Shown here: piece by piece, positions 50,472 through 59,170 of the stretch
Position numbering within the stretch: the stretch's first letter is position 1
How the letters are laid out: every line of letters starts with the position of its first letter
Translations under genes and position numbers: made by a program
Notes under the pieces: generated by a model
What the model was told of the DNA's origin: nothing
The model's input: only the letters and a program-made list of their open reading frames with translations
Database searches by the model: none
Assembly: GCA_035999365.1 (NCBI GenBank)
Contig: DASYGT010000023.1
Span: 1-64,000 of the forward strand
Length of the DNA stretch: 64,000 nt
Reading direction: 5' to 3'
DNA from: DASYGT01 sp035999365
Lineage (GTDB): Bacteria; Actinomycetota; Actinomycetes; Mycobacteriales; Jatrophihabitantaceae

Positions 50472-51263
50472 CTAGGGGCAGGAGAAGTCGAAGTCGAGAT
50501 TCGTCGAGACGTACTGCGTGATCACGACCTTGCCGTTGCCCTCGAACGGCGCAAGTGCGCAGTTCGTTCGGGCGTTGGTCAGCGTCTTGGCTCCGGGGCG
50601 CCATTCGGCAAGCGAGTAAAGCGAGCTGCTGACCCCCACCGGCCCGAACAACGAGGACCAAGAGCCGCTGCTCGCGTAGATACCTACGCCAGCGCCCGCG
50701 TGCTGGAGTGCGTAGACCATGCCTTCCAGGGATGCCTGGTTCTTTGCGTGGTCGGAAGTCCACGAGTTGGAGGTTTCGATGTCCAACCACCAATTGCCGC
50801 TCGGCGCGACACGGGTCCCATTGTTGAACCAGCTCAGATCGGCCTGTGCGCGCTCGTACCCGTATTCCCACGAGCAGGGGAGGTTGTCGGTCCAGGTGCC
50901 AGAGCATGTTCCGTAGGGGTCGGCGCTCACCGAGGTCGTCGGCCACGTCGTCACGTCGTACTGCGCGAGCACATCGCCGGGGTCGCCGGTGTTGAGGTAG
51001 AGCTGAGCACGAGCCTGGCTGGTGCCTCCCTTGGAGGTTTGCGCCCAGGCCCATTGGGCGTCGAAGCAAGGATTGACGTTGTTGGCCTTGCCCCCATTGA
51101 GGCCGACGATGGCGAAGGCCTGCGCTGACGGGTAGGTCCGGCCGCACTGGGGCCAACTGATGTCGTTTCCGGTGGGGGTAGCCGCGGTTCGTGCCTGAGC
51201 GGGGGTGGCAAATCCCGCTATTACCGCGAGCGAGGCGGCAGCGAAGAGCAAGAATCGTTTCAC
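50472..51263 (-). CDS. secreted glycoside hydrolase family 25-like protein
   Basis: About 263 residues from a GTG at 51263; a TTG at 51275 is also in frame. The signal peptide VKRFLLFAAASLAVIAGFAT ends near AQA. The mature chain has GNDISWPQCG, AFAIVGLNGG, WWLDIETSNSW with the catalytic-type Asp-x-Glu, and GVGIYASSGSWSSLFG. This is the barrel pattern of actinobacterial GH25-like proteins with a C-terminal QYVSTNLDFDFSC. It may cleave peptidoglycan or be a non-catalytic relative. Confidence 0.78.
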   Translation of the reverse strand: MKRFLLFAAASLAVIAGFATPAQARTAATPTGNDISWPQCGRTYPSAQAFAIVGLNGGKANNVNPCFDAQWAWAQTSKGGTSQARAQLYLNTGDPGDVLAQYDVTTWPTTSVSADPYGTCSGTWTDNLPCSWEYGYERAQADLSWFNNGTRVAPSGNWWLDIETSNSWTSDHAKNQASLEGMVYALQHAGAGVGIYASSGSWSSLFGPVGVSSSLYSLAEWRPGAKTLTNARTNCALAPFEGNGKVVITQYVSTNLDFDFSCP

Positions 51264-51407
51264 AAGAGGGTCCAATCGACGGGATCGACAAACGTGTCCG
51301 CCCTGGCGCGAGACGAGCGTCTGCGGTCAGTCCTTCGGCCGACTCTACCTTCGCGCCACGCATGATCGAATGGCATTGACAGTGGTCGGCATTCTGGTTC
51401 CGATGGA

Positions 51408-51821
51408 CTACATGCTCTTGAGTGCGCGCCAACCCCCCGCGCGGTTGTTGGCGACAATCTGCCGGACGAACGCGATCAACGCTGCCTCGTCGATCGGATC
51501 CCCTTCGTAGAACGCGGCGGTACGCGCGGTCTTGTTGTTGTGTCCGGCGGTAATGATGCCGTGCGGATCCGCGACGATGGCGCCGTCGTAGAGGAACACG
51601 TTGATGTGGTCCTTCGTGGCCAGCAGCGCCGCGACGTTGCCGTGCAGCACGAAATACGGCTGCACCGTTCGCTTGATCGTCTCTTCCATCTCCGGATCGG
51701 CCGCATGCAGGATGTCGCGCACGCGCTGGCAGATCTCCTGCTGCCAGTCGGGCAGCGGCACGATGTAGGCATCGACGCGGGGATCCCGCACGTAGGACTT
51801 GTCGGCGGCTCCGGACCTCAT
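51408..51821 (-). CDS. DUF1801 (YdhG-like) protein
   Basis: About 137 residues from the ATG at 51821. PDWQQEICQRVRDILHAADP, EMEETIKRTVQPYFVLHGNV and HINVFLYDGAIVADPHG match the DUF1801 fold (YdhG family). Such proteins are often annotated as iron-chaperone frataxin-like or of unknown function. Neither upstream nor downstream genes give a clue. Confidence 0.84.
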   Translation of the reverse strand: MRSGAADKSYVRDPRVDAYIVPLPDWQQEICQRVRDILHAADPEMEETIKRTVQPYFVLHGNVAALLATKDHINVFLYDGAIVADPHGIITAGHNNKTARTAAFYEGDPIDEAALIAFVRQIVANNRAGGWRALKSM

Positions 51822-51872
51822 GCACACACTCTGGCGCAGCGAGCGACGCATCGCAGCAGATGTACGCGCACA

Positions 51873-51904
51873 AAGGCGGGCCGCCCGGTTGGACGGCCCG
51901 CCTT
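51873..51904. terminator. strong hairpin terminator downstream of the 51.9-52.5 kb membrane-protein gene
   Basis: AAGGCGGGCCG (51873-51883) is exactly complementary to CGGCCCGCCTT (51894-51904) with a 10-base loop. It begins 17 bases after the stop codon of the minus-strand membrane protein gene, and the A and T ends make it look like an intrinsic terminator working in both directions. Confidence 0.75.
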
Positions 51905-51921
51905 CGCTGCCTCACACAGGA

Positions 51922-52512
51922 TCAGCTGTTGATCATCTCATGGCTCGGGAACGTCGGGGCCGCATCGGGCACCGTCGTCGCGTGCACTCGGCGAGCGTGG
52001 ACGAAGCCGAGTCCGCCGAGCAGGGCCATCACGCCGGCGCCGAGGAAGGCGACGATCGAGGCGATGGCGGCGATGCTGCCCATGGTGTCGAAGGCGTAGG
52101 CGTTCAGGAGCAAGCCGCGCAGCGTCTCGCCGCGGAACACGGTCTGCACCTCACCGGCCAGCTTCTGGTCGGTCGGGTTGGCCTGAGCCTGGCTCGACAG
52201 CTGTGCGTAGGTCTGGCCGCCGCCGATCGCCTTGAGGTGAACAGCGATGAAGTGGTCGGCGTAGGCCTTCGCCTGGGCGCCGGACACCAACTGCTGGCCT
52301 GCGTACTTGTTCAGGAAGGGGCCGATGTCGGCCGACTTCAGGGCGTCGCTTCCCTTGGGCGGGAAGTACACCTTCTGCGCGGCGAGCTGGCTGTGCACCT
52401 CGTTGTGGACGTACGTGTGCGCCCACGTGAGCAGGGCGCCGGCCGCGACGAGGACCGCGGCGATGGCGAGGCCACCGGCTGCGAGCAGGTGATCGAGCGA
52501 CTTGCGGTTCAT
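51922..52512 (-). CDS. membrane protein with large outer loop
   Basis: This 196-residue protein, with gagga upstream of its ATG, has two membrane helices (about residues 10-30, LAAGGLAIAAVLVAAGALL, and about 145-168). They flank a 110-residue outer region: KVYFPPKGSDALKSADIGPF, LNKYAGQQLVSGAQAKAYAD and TYAQLSSQAQANPTDQKLAG. I recognise the layout from actinobacterial hypothetical proteins but not a function. It diverges from the first nitroreductase gene with DosR-like palindromes between. Confidence 0.78.
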   Translation of the reverse strand: MNRKSLDHLLAAGGLAIAAVLVAAGALLTWAHTYVHNEVHSQLAAQKVYFPPKGSDALKSADIGPFLNKYAGQQLVSGAQAKAYADHFIAVHLKAIGGGQTYAQLSSQAQANPTDQKLAGEVQTVFRGETLRGLLLNAYAFDTMGSIAAIASIVAFLGAGVMALLGGLGFVHARRVHATTVPDAAPTFPSHEMINS

Positions 52513-52605
52513 GGTTCCTCCGTGACTGTGGCGTCCCTTGTAGGCGCTTGAGTCAAGAGTCGTCTTCGGCGCGTCCGAGCCGCAGGGTCGAACCGCACTG
52601 AACGC

Positions 52606-52642
52606 GGACCTCTCAGGTCCTATACCTGTAGGACTTCGGTCC
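52606..52642. promoter_or_regulatory. two DosR-like palindromes upstream of the nitroreductase gene
   Basis: GGACCT-CTC-AGGTCC (52606-52620) and GGACTTCGGTCC (52631-52642). The second matches the DosR core GGGACTNNNGTCCC at most positions. Their centres are about 24 bases apart. They lie about 90 and 60 bases upstream of the ATG at 52703 in a 190-base divergent gap. Confidence 0.65.
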
Positions 52643-52702
52643 GCCGGTCACAGGGGACGTACGGCACTGTCGAGGGGCGAACGGGACATGTGCAATGGAC
52701 GT

Positions 52703-53695
52703 ATGACCGCATCGATCTCCTCTGCTCGCGCCCTGCGCATCGCCGCGGGGGCTGCAGTGCTGGCGCCGTCGGTGCACAACACCCAGCCGTGGCGATTCGT
52801 CCTTCGGCCGGACGCCCTCGACATCTGCGTCGACCGCCGACGTCGCCTCGCGATCGCCGACCCGACGGGCCGACAGATGTACATCAGTCTTGGCTGCGCC
52901 CTGTTCAACGCCCGCGTCTCGGCGGCCGCAGCGGAACAGCCCGTCGTGGTCACGCGAGTGCCGGATGGGACGTATGCCGAGGTCGTGGCCCGGCTGCAGA
53001 CTGCCGCCGACGGTGCACACGTCGAGTCCGAACTCGCGTCGCTGGCGCCCCTTGTCGAGCTGCGCCAGTCCAACCGCCGCCAGTTTGCGGACGACGAGGT
53101 GCCCCAGGAGCTGATCGAAAGGCTGGAGGCCGCGGCCGTCGCCGAAGGAGCGCTGGTCCAGGTGCTGCGCACCGACGAGGAGCGGCAGACCCTCGCGACG
53201 CTCAGCCAAGCGGCCGACATCATGCAAATCACCGACCCGCGCTACCGGGCCGAGCTGCGGGCGTGGACGACGAACGATTCGCACCGTCTCGACGGCGTGC
53301 GCGCCGCCGTGGTGCCGCACGTGGACGGATCCGCCCAGGAGGACATGCCGGTCCGGGACTTCGACACCCACGGGGCCGGTTGGCTGCCCGCGCAGACCAA
53401 GGCCAACAAGCACCAGTGCCTGGTCATCTTCGGGACTGAAGGCGACGGCCCGCTGGCATGGCTGCAGGCCGGCGAGGCACTGGAACGCGTCTGGCTCGAG
53501 ATCACCCGCGCCGGTTACGTCGCCAGCCTGTTCACCCAGGTCATCGAGGTGCCGGCGCTGCGGGCCAGGTTGCGCGAAGAGCTCAACCTGATCATGCAGC
53601 CGCACGTGGTGGTGCGGATCGGCCGCGCGCCGACGACCGCGCCCAGCCTGCGCAGGCACCTCGTCGACGTCCTCGAGGACGCGTCCGGTTCATGA
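52703..53695 (+). CDS. Acg-type nitroreductase family protein, copy 1
   Basis: About 330 residues from the ATG at 52703, or 335 from the ATG at 52688. The N-terminal APSVHNTQPWRF is the FMN-binding hallmark of the Acg family (Rv2032/Rv3131-like). LRQSNRRQFADDEVPQELIE and REELNLIMQPHVVVRIGRAP are conserved. M. tuberculosis Acg-type proteins belong to the DosR regulon and bind FMN without clear nitroreductase activity. This gene follows two DosR-like sites and is closely related to the copy downstream. Confidence 0.9.
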   Translation: MTASISSARALRIAAGAAVLAPSVHNTQPWRFVLRPDALDICVDRRRRLAIADPTGRQMYISLGCALFNARVSAAAAEQPVVVTRVPDGTYAEVVARLQTAADGAHVESELASLAPLVELRQSNRRQFADDEVPQELIERLEAAAVAEGALVQVLRTDEERQTLATLSQAADIMQITDPRYRAELRAWTTNDSHRLDGVRAAVVPHVDGSAQEDMPVRDFDTHGAGWLPAQTKANKHQCLVIFGTEGDGPLAWLQAGEALERVWLEITRAGYVASLFTQVIEVPALRARLREELNLIMQPHVVVRIGRAPTTAPSLRRHLVDVLEDASGS

Positions 53696-53823
53696 CCGAC
53701 CGCGCGCACGACGCAGAGGCCCAACCTATGACTTTGGACCCTGTGTGCCACGGCGAACCCAAAGCACAGTGGTTACCGAGCTACCACGGGCTATCACGAC
53801 CGAAGCCGGGTGAAGACGTATGA
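53692..53823 (+). CDS. 43-codon ORF translationally coupled to both nitroreductase genes
   Basis: The ATG at 53692 overlaps the stop of nitroreductase copy 1 (ATGA), and its own stop overlaps the ATG at 53820 of copy 2 (ATGA). Such double coupling is unlikely by chance. The product, MTDRAHDAEAQPMTLDPVCH then GEPKAQWLPSYHGLSRPKPG and EDV, has one Cys and two His and no membrane segment. It may be a small partner protein or only a spacer that maintains ribosome flow. A DosR-like sequence (53728-53741) lies inside it. Confidence 0.5.
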   Translation: MTDRAHDAEAQPMTLDPVCHGEPKAQWLPSYHGLSRPKPGEDV

Positions 53824-54809
53824 CAACCGTCGCGAACGGACCCACCACGAAAGCGCTGCGACGCGCAGCCATTCGGGCGACTCTCGCGCCGTCGGTGCAC
53901 AACACGCAGCCATGGCGCTTCGTCCTCGGCGAGGGCTGGCTGGAGATTCACGCCGACTACAGCCGGCAGCTGCACGTGCTCGATCCGCGTGGCCGCCAGC
54001 TGCTGCTCAGTTGCGGGTGCGCGTTGCTCAATGTTCGCGTGTCGATGGCGTCGTCGGGGGTCGGCGTCGACATCGAACGCTTCCCCGACCACGCCCAGCC
54101 CAAGCTGATCGCTCGCATCACGCCGAATGGCGCGAAGCAGCCGGAGGCCGACTTGGCGCGGCTGGAGAACGCGATCGACGAGCGGCACACGAATCGACGA
54201 CAGTTCTTCGACGACCCGGTGCCCGATGAGTTCGTCGACCGCCTCGTCGATGCCGCGAATCGGGAAGCGGCCGACGTCTTCGTCGTCAAGCGCCCCGAGC
54301 ATCGGATCGCAGTCGCGAGTCTCAGCCAGCGCGCTGACCAGATCGAGAACGCCGATCCCGCCTACCGCGCCGAATTGCGCGCATGGACGAGCGACGATCC
54401 GCGCCGTGACGATGGCGTGCCCGCCTTCGCCGTGCCGCACGTCGATGCCGGCTCGCAGGACGACATCCCGATCCGGGACTTCGACACCCGTGGCGTCGGT
54501 TGGCTGCCCACACAGACCCGATCGACCCTGAACCAGTGCCTGCTGCTGATCGGCGCACTCGACGAGAGCCCGATGGCATGGCTGCGTACCGGCGAGGCGC
54601 TGGAGCGGATGCTGCTCGAAATTGCCGAGCACGGCTATGCGGCGAGCCCGCTGACCCAGGTTGTGGAGGTCGCCCGCACGAACGAGTTGCTGCGCGAGGA
54701 GCTCAACCTCTCGATGCACCCGCACGTGCTCCTGCGCGTCGGCCGCGCACCGGCGACGCCGAAGACCCGCCGGCGCCGGCTGGTGGACGTGCTGTCCGAA
54801 TCGAGCTGA
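53820..54809 (+). CDS. Acg-type nitroreductase family protein, copy 2
   Basis: This 329-residue protein is similar to the preceding copy over its whole length: TLAPSVHNTQPWRFVLGEGW, RHTNRRQFFDDPVPDEFVDR, IPIRDFDTRGVGWLPTQT and REELNLSMHPHVLLRVGRAP. The two genes look like a tandem duplication that has since diverged. The same Acg family and DosR-regulon role apply. A potential DosR-like half site is at 53728-53741. Function in the family may be flavin storage or sensing in hypoxia. Confidence 0.9.
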   Translation: MTTVANGPTTKALRRAAIRATLAPSVHNTQPWRFVLGEGWLEIHADYSRQLHVLDPRGRQLLLSCGCALLNVRVSMASSGVGVDIERFPDHAQPKLIARITPNGAKQPEADLARLENAIDERHTNRRQFFDDPVPDEFVDRLVDAANREAADVFVVKRPEHRIAVASLSQRADQIENADPAYRAELRAWTSDDPRRDDGVPAFAVPHVDAGSQDDIPIRDFDTRGVGWLPTQTRSTLNQCLLLIGALDESPMAWLRTGEALERMLLEIAEHGYAASPLTQVVEVARTNELLREELNLSMHPHVLLRVGRAPATPKTRRRRLVDVLSESS

Positions 54810-54862
54810 TTCGCGTCCGCGAGCGCCTCCTGCGCACATCAAAGCCGTTACCGTGGGCGCTG

Positions 54863-56620
54863 ATGGCCCAGGACACGCACAGCAGACAGACCGCGGCACG
54901 GGATCCAGAGCTCGAGCTCCTGGACGGGCCCCGTCTCGAGCTCGATCAACTGCTGCGCCAGCTGGTTGATCGCGCGCAGGACGTGATCGCAGCGCAGAGC
55001 CGCCTCGGCGGCCTGCTCGCCGCGAACAAGATGATCATCGGCGACCTTGACCTACCCACCGTGTTGCGGCGCATCGTCGAGGCCGCTTGCCAGCTCGTCA
55101 ATGCGCGCTACGGCGCGCTCGGCGTGCTCGCGCCCGGCGGAGCGGGCTTGGAGGAGTTCGTCAACGTCGGCATCGACAGCGAGACCGCGGCGCTGATCGG
55201 CCCGCTCCCTGCGGGCAAGGGCCTGCTCGGAGCGGTGATCGACACCGGGCATCCGATCCGGCTCAAAGCGATGAGCGACGACGTGCGCTCGGTCGGCTTT
55301 CCGCCCCACCATCCGCCGATGTCCAGCTTCCTCGGCGTGCCGGTGCGGGTGCGCGACGTCGTGTTCGGGAACCTGTACCTCACCGAGGCTGCGGCCGGCG
55401 AGTTCACCGCAGAGGACGAGGAACTCGTTATGGCGCTGGCCGCGACAGCCGGCGTGGCGATCGAGAACGCCCGATTGTTCGCAGAGTCGCGCCGGCGTCA
55501 GACATGGTTACAGGCATCAGCGCAGATCAGCCAGCAACTGCTCTCGACCGGCGGCGATGAGCCGCTTGAGTTGATCGCACGCAGCGCGCTCGAGATCGCT
55601 GACGCCGACATCGTCACCGTCGTGCTGCCCACCGCCGACGGCACCCGCCTCATGGTCGAGGTCGCCTCGGGTGAGCGTGCGGGGGATCTGGCGGGATTCA
55701 CGTACCCGATCGAGGACTCGCTCGTCGGTGGCGCCTTCGCTTTGGGCGAGCCGTTGCTCGTCGCCGACGCCACTGAGGACGCCACTCGGTACATGCATCT
55801 GCACGAGGCGGTGCCGGTCGGGCCGGTGATGGTGCTGCCACTGGTCGGAACGTCGGTGACGCGCGGTGCGCTCGCCATCGGGCGTCTGCGCGGCCGCCAC
55901 GCCTTCGACGAGGCGGAGCTCGATATGGCCCGCACGTTCGCCATCCACGCGGCGGTGGCCCTCGAACTTGCCGACGCCCGCAAGGACCAGCAGCGGATGG
56001 TCCTGCTGGAGGACCGCGACCGCATCGCGCGGGACCTGCACGATCACGTCATCCAGCGCCTGTTCGCCGCCGGCCTATCCGTGCAGAGCGTTTCGGCTGG
56101 CATGGGGAACAGCGAGTCCGCCGATCGGTTGAGCAAGGTGGTCGACAGCATCGACGACACCATTCGCCAGATCCGGTCGTCCATCTTCCAGCTGCGCGGT
56201 GAGCTCGGCCCCAAGACCGGCAACATCCGCACCAGCATGATCGAAGCCGCCGCAGAGCTGGCCGAAAGCCTCGGCTTCGAGCCGCGGCTGAGCTTCAGCG
56301 GCCCGATCGACTCGCTCGTGCCGGACGCGATCCTTGGCGATCTCATCGCCGTGACCAGGGAAGGGCTCTCGAACGTGGCCCGCCATGCGCAAGCGAGCGG
56401 CGTCGACGTCACGCTGTTCGTTACCGGACGCGATCTCACGCTGACGATCGTCGACAACGGCGTTGGCATCGGCGAGACGACGCGGTCGAGCGGTATCGCC
56501 AACATGCGCAGCCGGGCTGAACGCCTCGGCGGATCCATGACCATCACCGCGATGCCAGCAGGCACTGCGGGTACCACCGAACGAGGGACCCAACTGCAAT
56601 GGACGATTCCGCTGCCGTGA
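54863..56620 (+). CDS. DosS/DosT-like haem GAF histidine kinase
   Basis: This 585-residue cytosolic kinase matches M. tuberculosis DosS in order and size (578). GAF-A (about 60-205) contains GFPPHHPPM; His150 aligns with the haem-ligating His149 of DosS and Tyr172 with its distal Tyr171. GAF-B spans about 225-370. The dimerisation domain DRIARDLHDHVIQRLFAAGL carries phospho-acceptor His393 (DosS His395). The HATPase_c region has REGLSNVARHAQASG and DNGVGIGE. It should sense O2, NO or CO through haem and phosphorylate the DosR-like regulator encoded next; the genes overlap by 22 bases. Confidence 0.93.
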   Translation: MAQDTHSRQTAARDPELELLDGPRLELDQLLRQLVDRAQDVIAAQSRLGGLLAANKMIIGDLDLPTVLRRIVEAACQLVNARYGALGVLAPGGAGLEEFVNVGIDSETAALIGPLPAGKGLLGAVIDTGHPIRLKAMSDDVRSVGFPPHHPPMSSFLGVPVRVRDVVFGNLYLTEAAAGEFTAEDEELVMALAATAGVAIENARLFAESRRRQTWLQASAQISQQLLSTGGDEPLELIARSALEIADADIVTVVLPTADGTRLMVEVASGERAGDLAGFTYPIEDSLVGGAFALGEPLLVADATEDATRYMHLHEAVPVGPVMVLPLVGTSVTRGALAIGRLRGRHAFDEAELDMARTFAIHAAVALELADARKDQQRMVLLEDRDRIARDLHDHVIQRLFAAGLSVQSVSAGMGNSESADRLSKVVDSIDDTIRQIRSSIFQLRGELGPKTGNIRTSMIEAAAELAESLGFEPRLSFSGPIDSLVPDAILGDLIAVTREGLSNVARHAQASGVDVTLFVTGRDLTLTIVDNGVGIGETTRSSGIANMRSRAERLGGSMTITAMPAGTAGTTERGTQLQWTIPLP

Positions 56621-57258
56621 CCGCCGATATCAAGGTCTTCTTGCTCGACGATCACGAGATCGTCCGGCGCGGGCTGGCCGACCTGATCGAAGCCGAGCCG
56701 GGCATCACCGTCGTAGGGGAGGCCGGCACGGCTGCCGAGGCGTTGAACCGCATCCCCGCCGTGCGGCCTGACGTGGCGATCCTCGACGCCCGCCTGCCTG
56801 ACGGCAGCGGTATCGACGTGTGCCGGGACATCCGTTCGTCCATGCCCGAAGTGCGTTGCCTCATCCTCACCTCCTACGACGACAACGACGCGGTCTTCGC
56901 CGCGGTCATGGCCGGCGCCGCGGGTTACCTGCTCAAGGAGATCCGCGGGTCGAACCTCGTTGACGCGATCCGCCAGGTGGCCGACGGCAAGACACTGCTC
57001 GATCCCGGCGTGACCGAACGGCTGCTCACCCGGCTGCGCGACGGTGAACCCAAGGACGAACGGTTGGCCTCGCTCACCGACCGTGAGCGCGAGATCCTTG
57101 CGCTGATCGCCGACGGCCTCACCAACAGGCAGATCGGCGAACGCCTGTTCCTCGCCGAGAAGACCGTGAAGAACTACGTGTCCGGCCTGCTCGCGAAGCT
57201 CGGGATGGAACGCAGGACCCAGGCGGCCGTCTACGGCGCCGAGGTACGTAAGCACTAG
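56599..57258 (+). CDS. DosR-like NarL/FixJ-family response regulator
   Basis: This 219-residue regulator starts at the ATG at 56599, inside the kinase gene; a GTG at 56617 is an alternative that would match the length of DosR more closely. The receiver domain has Asp17/Asp18, phospho-acceptor Asp63 (VAILDARLPDGSG), Thr91 and Lys113. The LuxR-type helix-turn-helix reads SLTDREREILALIADGLTNR, and LAEKTVKNYVSGLLAKLGME is nearly identical to DosR, including the DNA-contact residues. It probably binds the GGGACT-type sites found at four promoters here. Confidence 0.95.
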   Translation: MDDSAAVTADIKVFLLDDHEIVRRGLADLIEAEPGITVVGEAGTAAEALNRIPAVRPDVAILDARLPDGSGIDVCRDIRSSMPEVRCLILTSYDDNDAVFAAVMAGAAGYLLKEIRGSNLVDAIRQVADGKTLLDPGVTERLLTRLRDGEPKDERLASLTDREREILALIADGLTNRQIGERLFLAEKTVKNYVSGLLAKLGMERRTQAAVYGAEVRKH

Positions 57259-57266
57259 CCGATATC

Positions 57267-57281
57267 GGGACCTTCGGATCT
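57267..57281 (+). promoter_or_regulatory. DosR-like site in the regulator-GAPDH gap
   Basis: GGGACCTTCGGATCT matches the DosR consensus GGGACTTNNGNCCCT at about three quarters of fixed positions. It lies at the start of the 317-base gap (57259-57575) before the GAPDH gene. The rest of that gap has a TAGGGCCCTA palindrome at 57497-57506 and no supportable gene. Confidence 0.5.
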
Positions 57282-57575
57282 CAACCTGCGAGCGCGCGCG
57301 AGGGATAGTCGAGGTGTCGGCCTCACGGGCCGGAGGAAGAGCTCGAAGGCAGACAGATCTTGATCAACGGCAACGTCCCTGCCGTGATCGCCCAGGCGTC
57401 GTAAGACGGCGGGAGTCTCGCCTTCGAGCTTCTTCATGTCCCACGCGCGTTCGGCGTTGCCACACATGCGGGCGTTGTCCCAAGCCGGCCATGACGTAGG
57501 GCCCTAACGCCCCGCCGCTGTGATCGCGAAGCTGAAGTGAGCGCCATCGGAGCGCGCCTTCATTGGGAGCTGATC

Positions 57576-58586
57576 ATGACGATCCGCGTTGCAGTCAACG
57601 GATTCGGCCGAATCGGTCGTGACTTCGTACGGTGCACGCTCGCCGATACCGAGCTCGAGGTCGTGGCGATCAACGACGTTGCCGATCCGGCGACGCTCGC
57701 GCGGCTGCTGCGTTTCGACAGCACCTTCGGCCCCCTGTCCGTACCGGTCGAGGAGCATGACGACACCATCGTCGTCGACGGTCGCAAGATCGCCGTCACC
57801 TCGTTGAAGGACCCCGCCGCACTGCCCTGGCGCGAGCACGGGGTCGACATCGTCATCGAGTCGACCGGCAAGTTCCGCACCCGCGAAGGCGCCGGCGCGC
57901 ATCTTTCCGCGGGTGCTTCGAAGGTGATCATCTCCTCGCCCGGCAAGGGCGTCGACGCCACCATCGTCATGGGCGTGAACGACGAGATCTACGATCCCGC
58001 GCACCACCATGTGATCTCCAACGCGTCCTGCACGACGAACTGCGTTGCGCCGATGGTCAAGGTGCTGCACGACGCGTTCGGCATCGAGCGTGGCTACATG
58101 ACGACCGTGCACGCGTACACCAACGACCAGAACGTGCTCGACGGCCCGCACAAGGACCCGCGCCGCGCTCGAGCAGCCGCAGTGAACATCATCCCGACGA
58201 CGACAGGCGCCGCGAAGGCAGTCGGCGAGGTCATCCCGGACATCGCCGGGCGGCTCGACGGCGTCGCGCTGCGCGTGCCTGTGGTGGATGGTTCGCTCGT
58301 CGATCTCGCGGTGCTGCTGAACAGGGACGTCACGGCGGCACAGATCAACGAGGCATTCGCCGCCGCGTCGGCAGCGGGACCGCTCGCCGGCAGGCTGCGG
58401 TACTCAACCGATCCGATCGTCTCCACCGACGTGATCGGTGATACCGCATCCTGCCTGTTCGACTCAGAGCTCACCCAGGCATCCGGCCGGATGGCGAAGG
58501 TCTTCGGTTGGTACGACAACGAGTGGGGCTACACGGCCCGCCTCGCCGACCTGAGCCGTCTCGTCGGCTCGCGACTCGGTGCATGA
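57576..58586 (+). CDS. gap: glyceraldehyde-3-phosphate dehydrogenase, type I
   Basis: This 336-residue enzyme starts at the ATG at 57576 after gggag. The NAD-binding motif NGFGRIGRDF, the catalytic Cys in SNASCTTNC, the His in TTVHAYTNDQNV and WYDNEWGYTARLADL are all present. It converts glyceraldehyde 3-phosphate to 1,3-bisphosphoglycerate. Its stop overlaps the start of the ferredoxin-oxidoreductase gamma-subunit gene (ATGA), which is an unusual partnership. It may be a second GAPDH used in hypoxia. Confidence 0.95.
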   Translation: MTIRVAVNGFGRIGRDFVRCTLADTELEVVAINDVADPATLARLLRFDSTFGPLSVPVEEHDDTIVVDGRKIAVTSLKDPAALPWREHGVDIVIESTGKFRTREGAGAHLSAGASKVIISSPGKGVDATIVMGVNDEIYDPAHHHVISNASCTTNCVAPMVKVLHDAFGIERGYMTTVHAYTNDQNVLDGPHKDPRRARAAAVNIIPTTTGAAKAVGEVIPDIAGRLDGVALRVPVVDGSLVDLAVLLNRDVTAAQINEAFAAASAAGPLAGRLRYSTDPIVSTDVIGDTASCLFDSELTQASGRMAKVFGWYDNEWGYTARLADLSRLVGSRLGA

Positions 58587-59170
58587 CGATGCCCGGCACC
58601 GAGTTCGGCATCCGGCTGCACGGCCGTGGCGGACAAGGAGTCGTCACCGCCGCCGAGCTGCTCTCCGTCGCTGCGTTCTACGACGGCCACGAGGCGCAGG
58701 CCATCCCCAGCTTCGGCTCCGAACGGATGGGCGCGCCGGTGACGGCCTTCTGCCGGGTCTCCGATCGCCCGATCCGCGTACGCGAACCGATCGCAGCGCC
58801 GGACGCCGTAGTGATCGTCGACGCCACGCTGCTTCGGCACATCGACGTGTTCTCCGGCCTGGTGCCGGACGGCTTTGTGCTGGTGAACTCCACTCGATCG
58901 GCCGCCGCGCTCGGACTCGTGCCGCTTGACCAGCTACGCAACCCGGCTCACCTTGTCACCGTCGCGGCCACCGATCTGGCCCGTCTGCACGTCGGACGGC
59001 CATTGCCGAACGTCTGCCTGCTCGGTGCGTTCGCGGCCCTCACCGGACTCGTGACCCTCGCGTCGATCGAGAAGGCGACGGCCGAACGCTTCAATCCGGA
59101 GGTGGCCGCGGCGAACTTCGCGGCTGCCGAGGCTGGTTACCGAGCGGTCGCGGAGGCAGTTCATGCGTAG
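58583..59170 (+). CDS. 2-oxoacid:ferredoxin oxidoreductase, gamma subunit
   Basis: This 195-residue protein starts at an ATG overlapping the GAPDH stop. It has the gamma-subunit hallmarks: RLHGRGGQGVVTAAELLSVA, IPSFGSERMGAPVTAFCRVS and DAVVIVDATLL. It contributes the CoA-binding part of the pyruvate (or 2-oxoacid) ferredoxin oxidoreductase encoded by this and the next two genes. The size and sequence fit PorG/KorC proteins. Confidence 0.94.
   Translation: MTMPGTEFGIRLHGRGGQGVVTAAELLSVAAFYDGHEAQAIPSFGSERMGAPVTAFCRVSDRPIRVREPIAAPDAVVIVDATLLRHIDVFSGLVPDGFVLVNSTRSAAALGLVPLDQLRNPAHLVTVAATDLARLHVGRPLPNVCLLGAFAALTGLVTLASIEKATAERFNPEVAAANFAAAEAGYRAVAEAVHA

Noticed and set aside
57497..57506. TAGGGCCCTA palindrome upstream of GAPDH
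   Set aside because: Short and GC-rich, it is expected often by chance at this base composition. It does not match the DosR site well.
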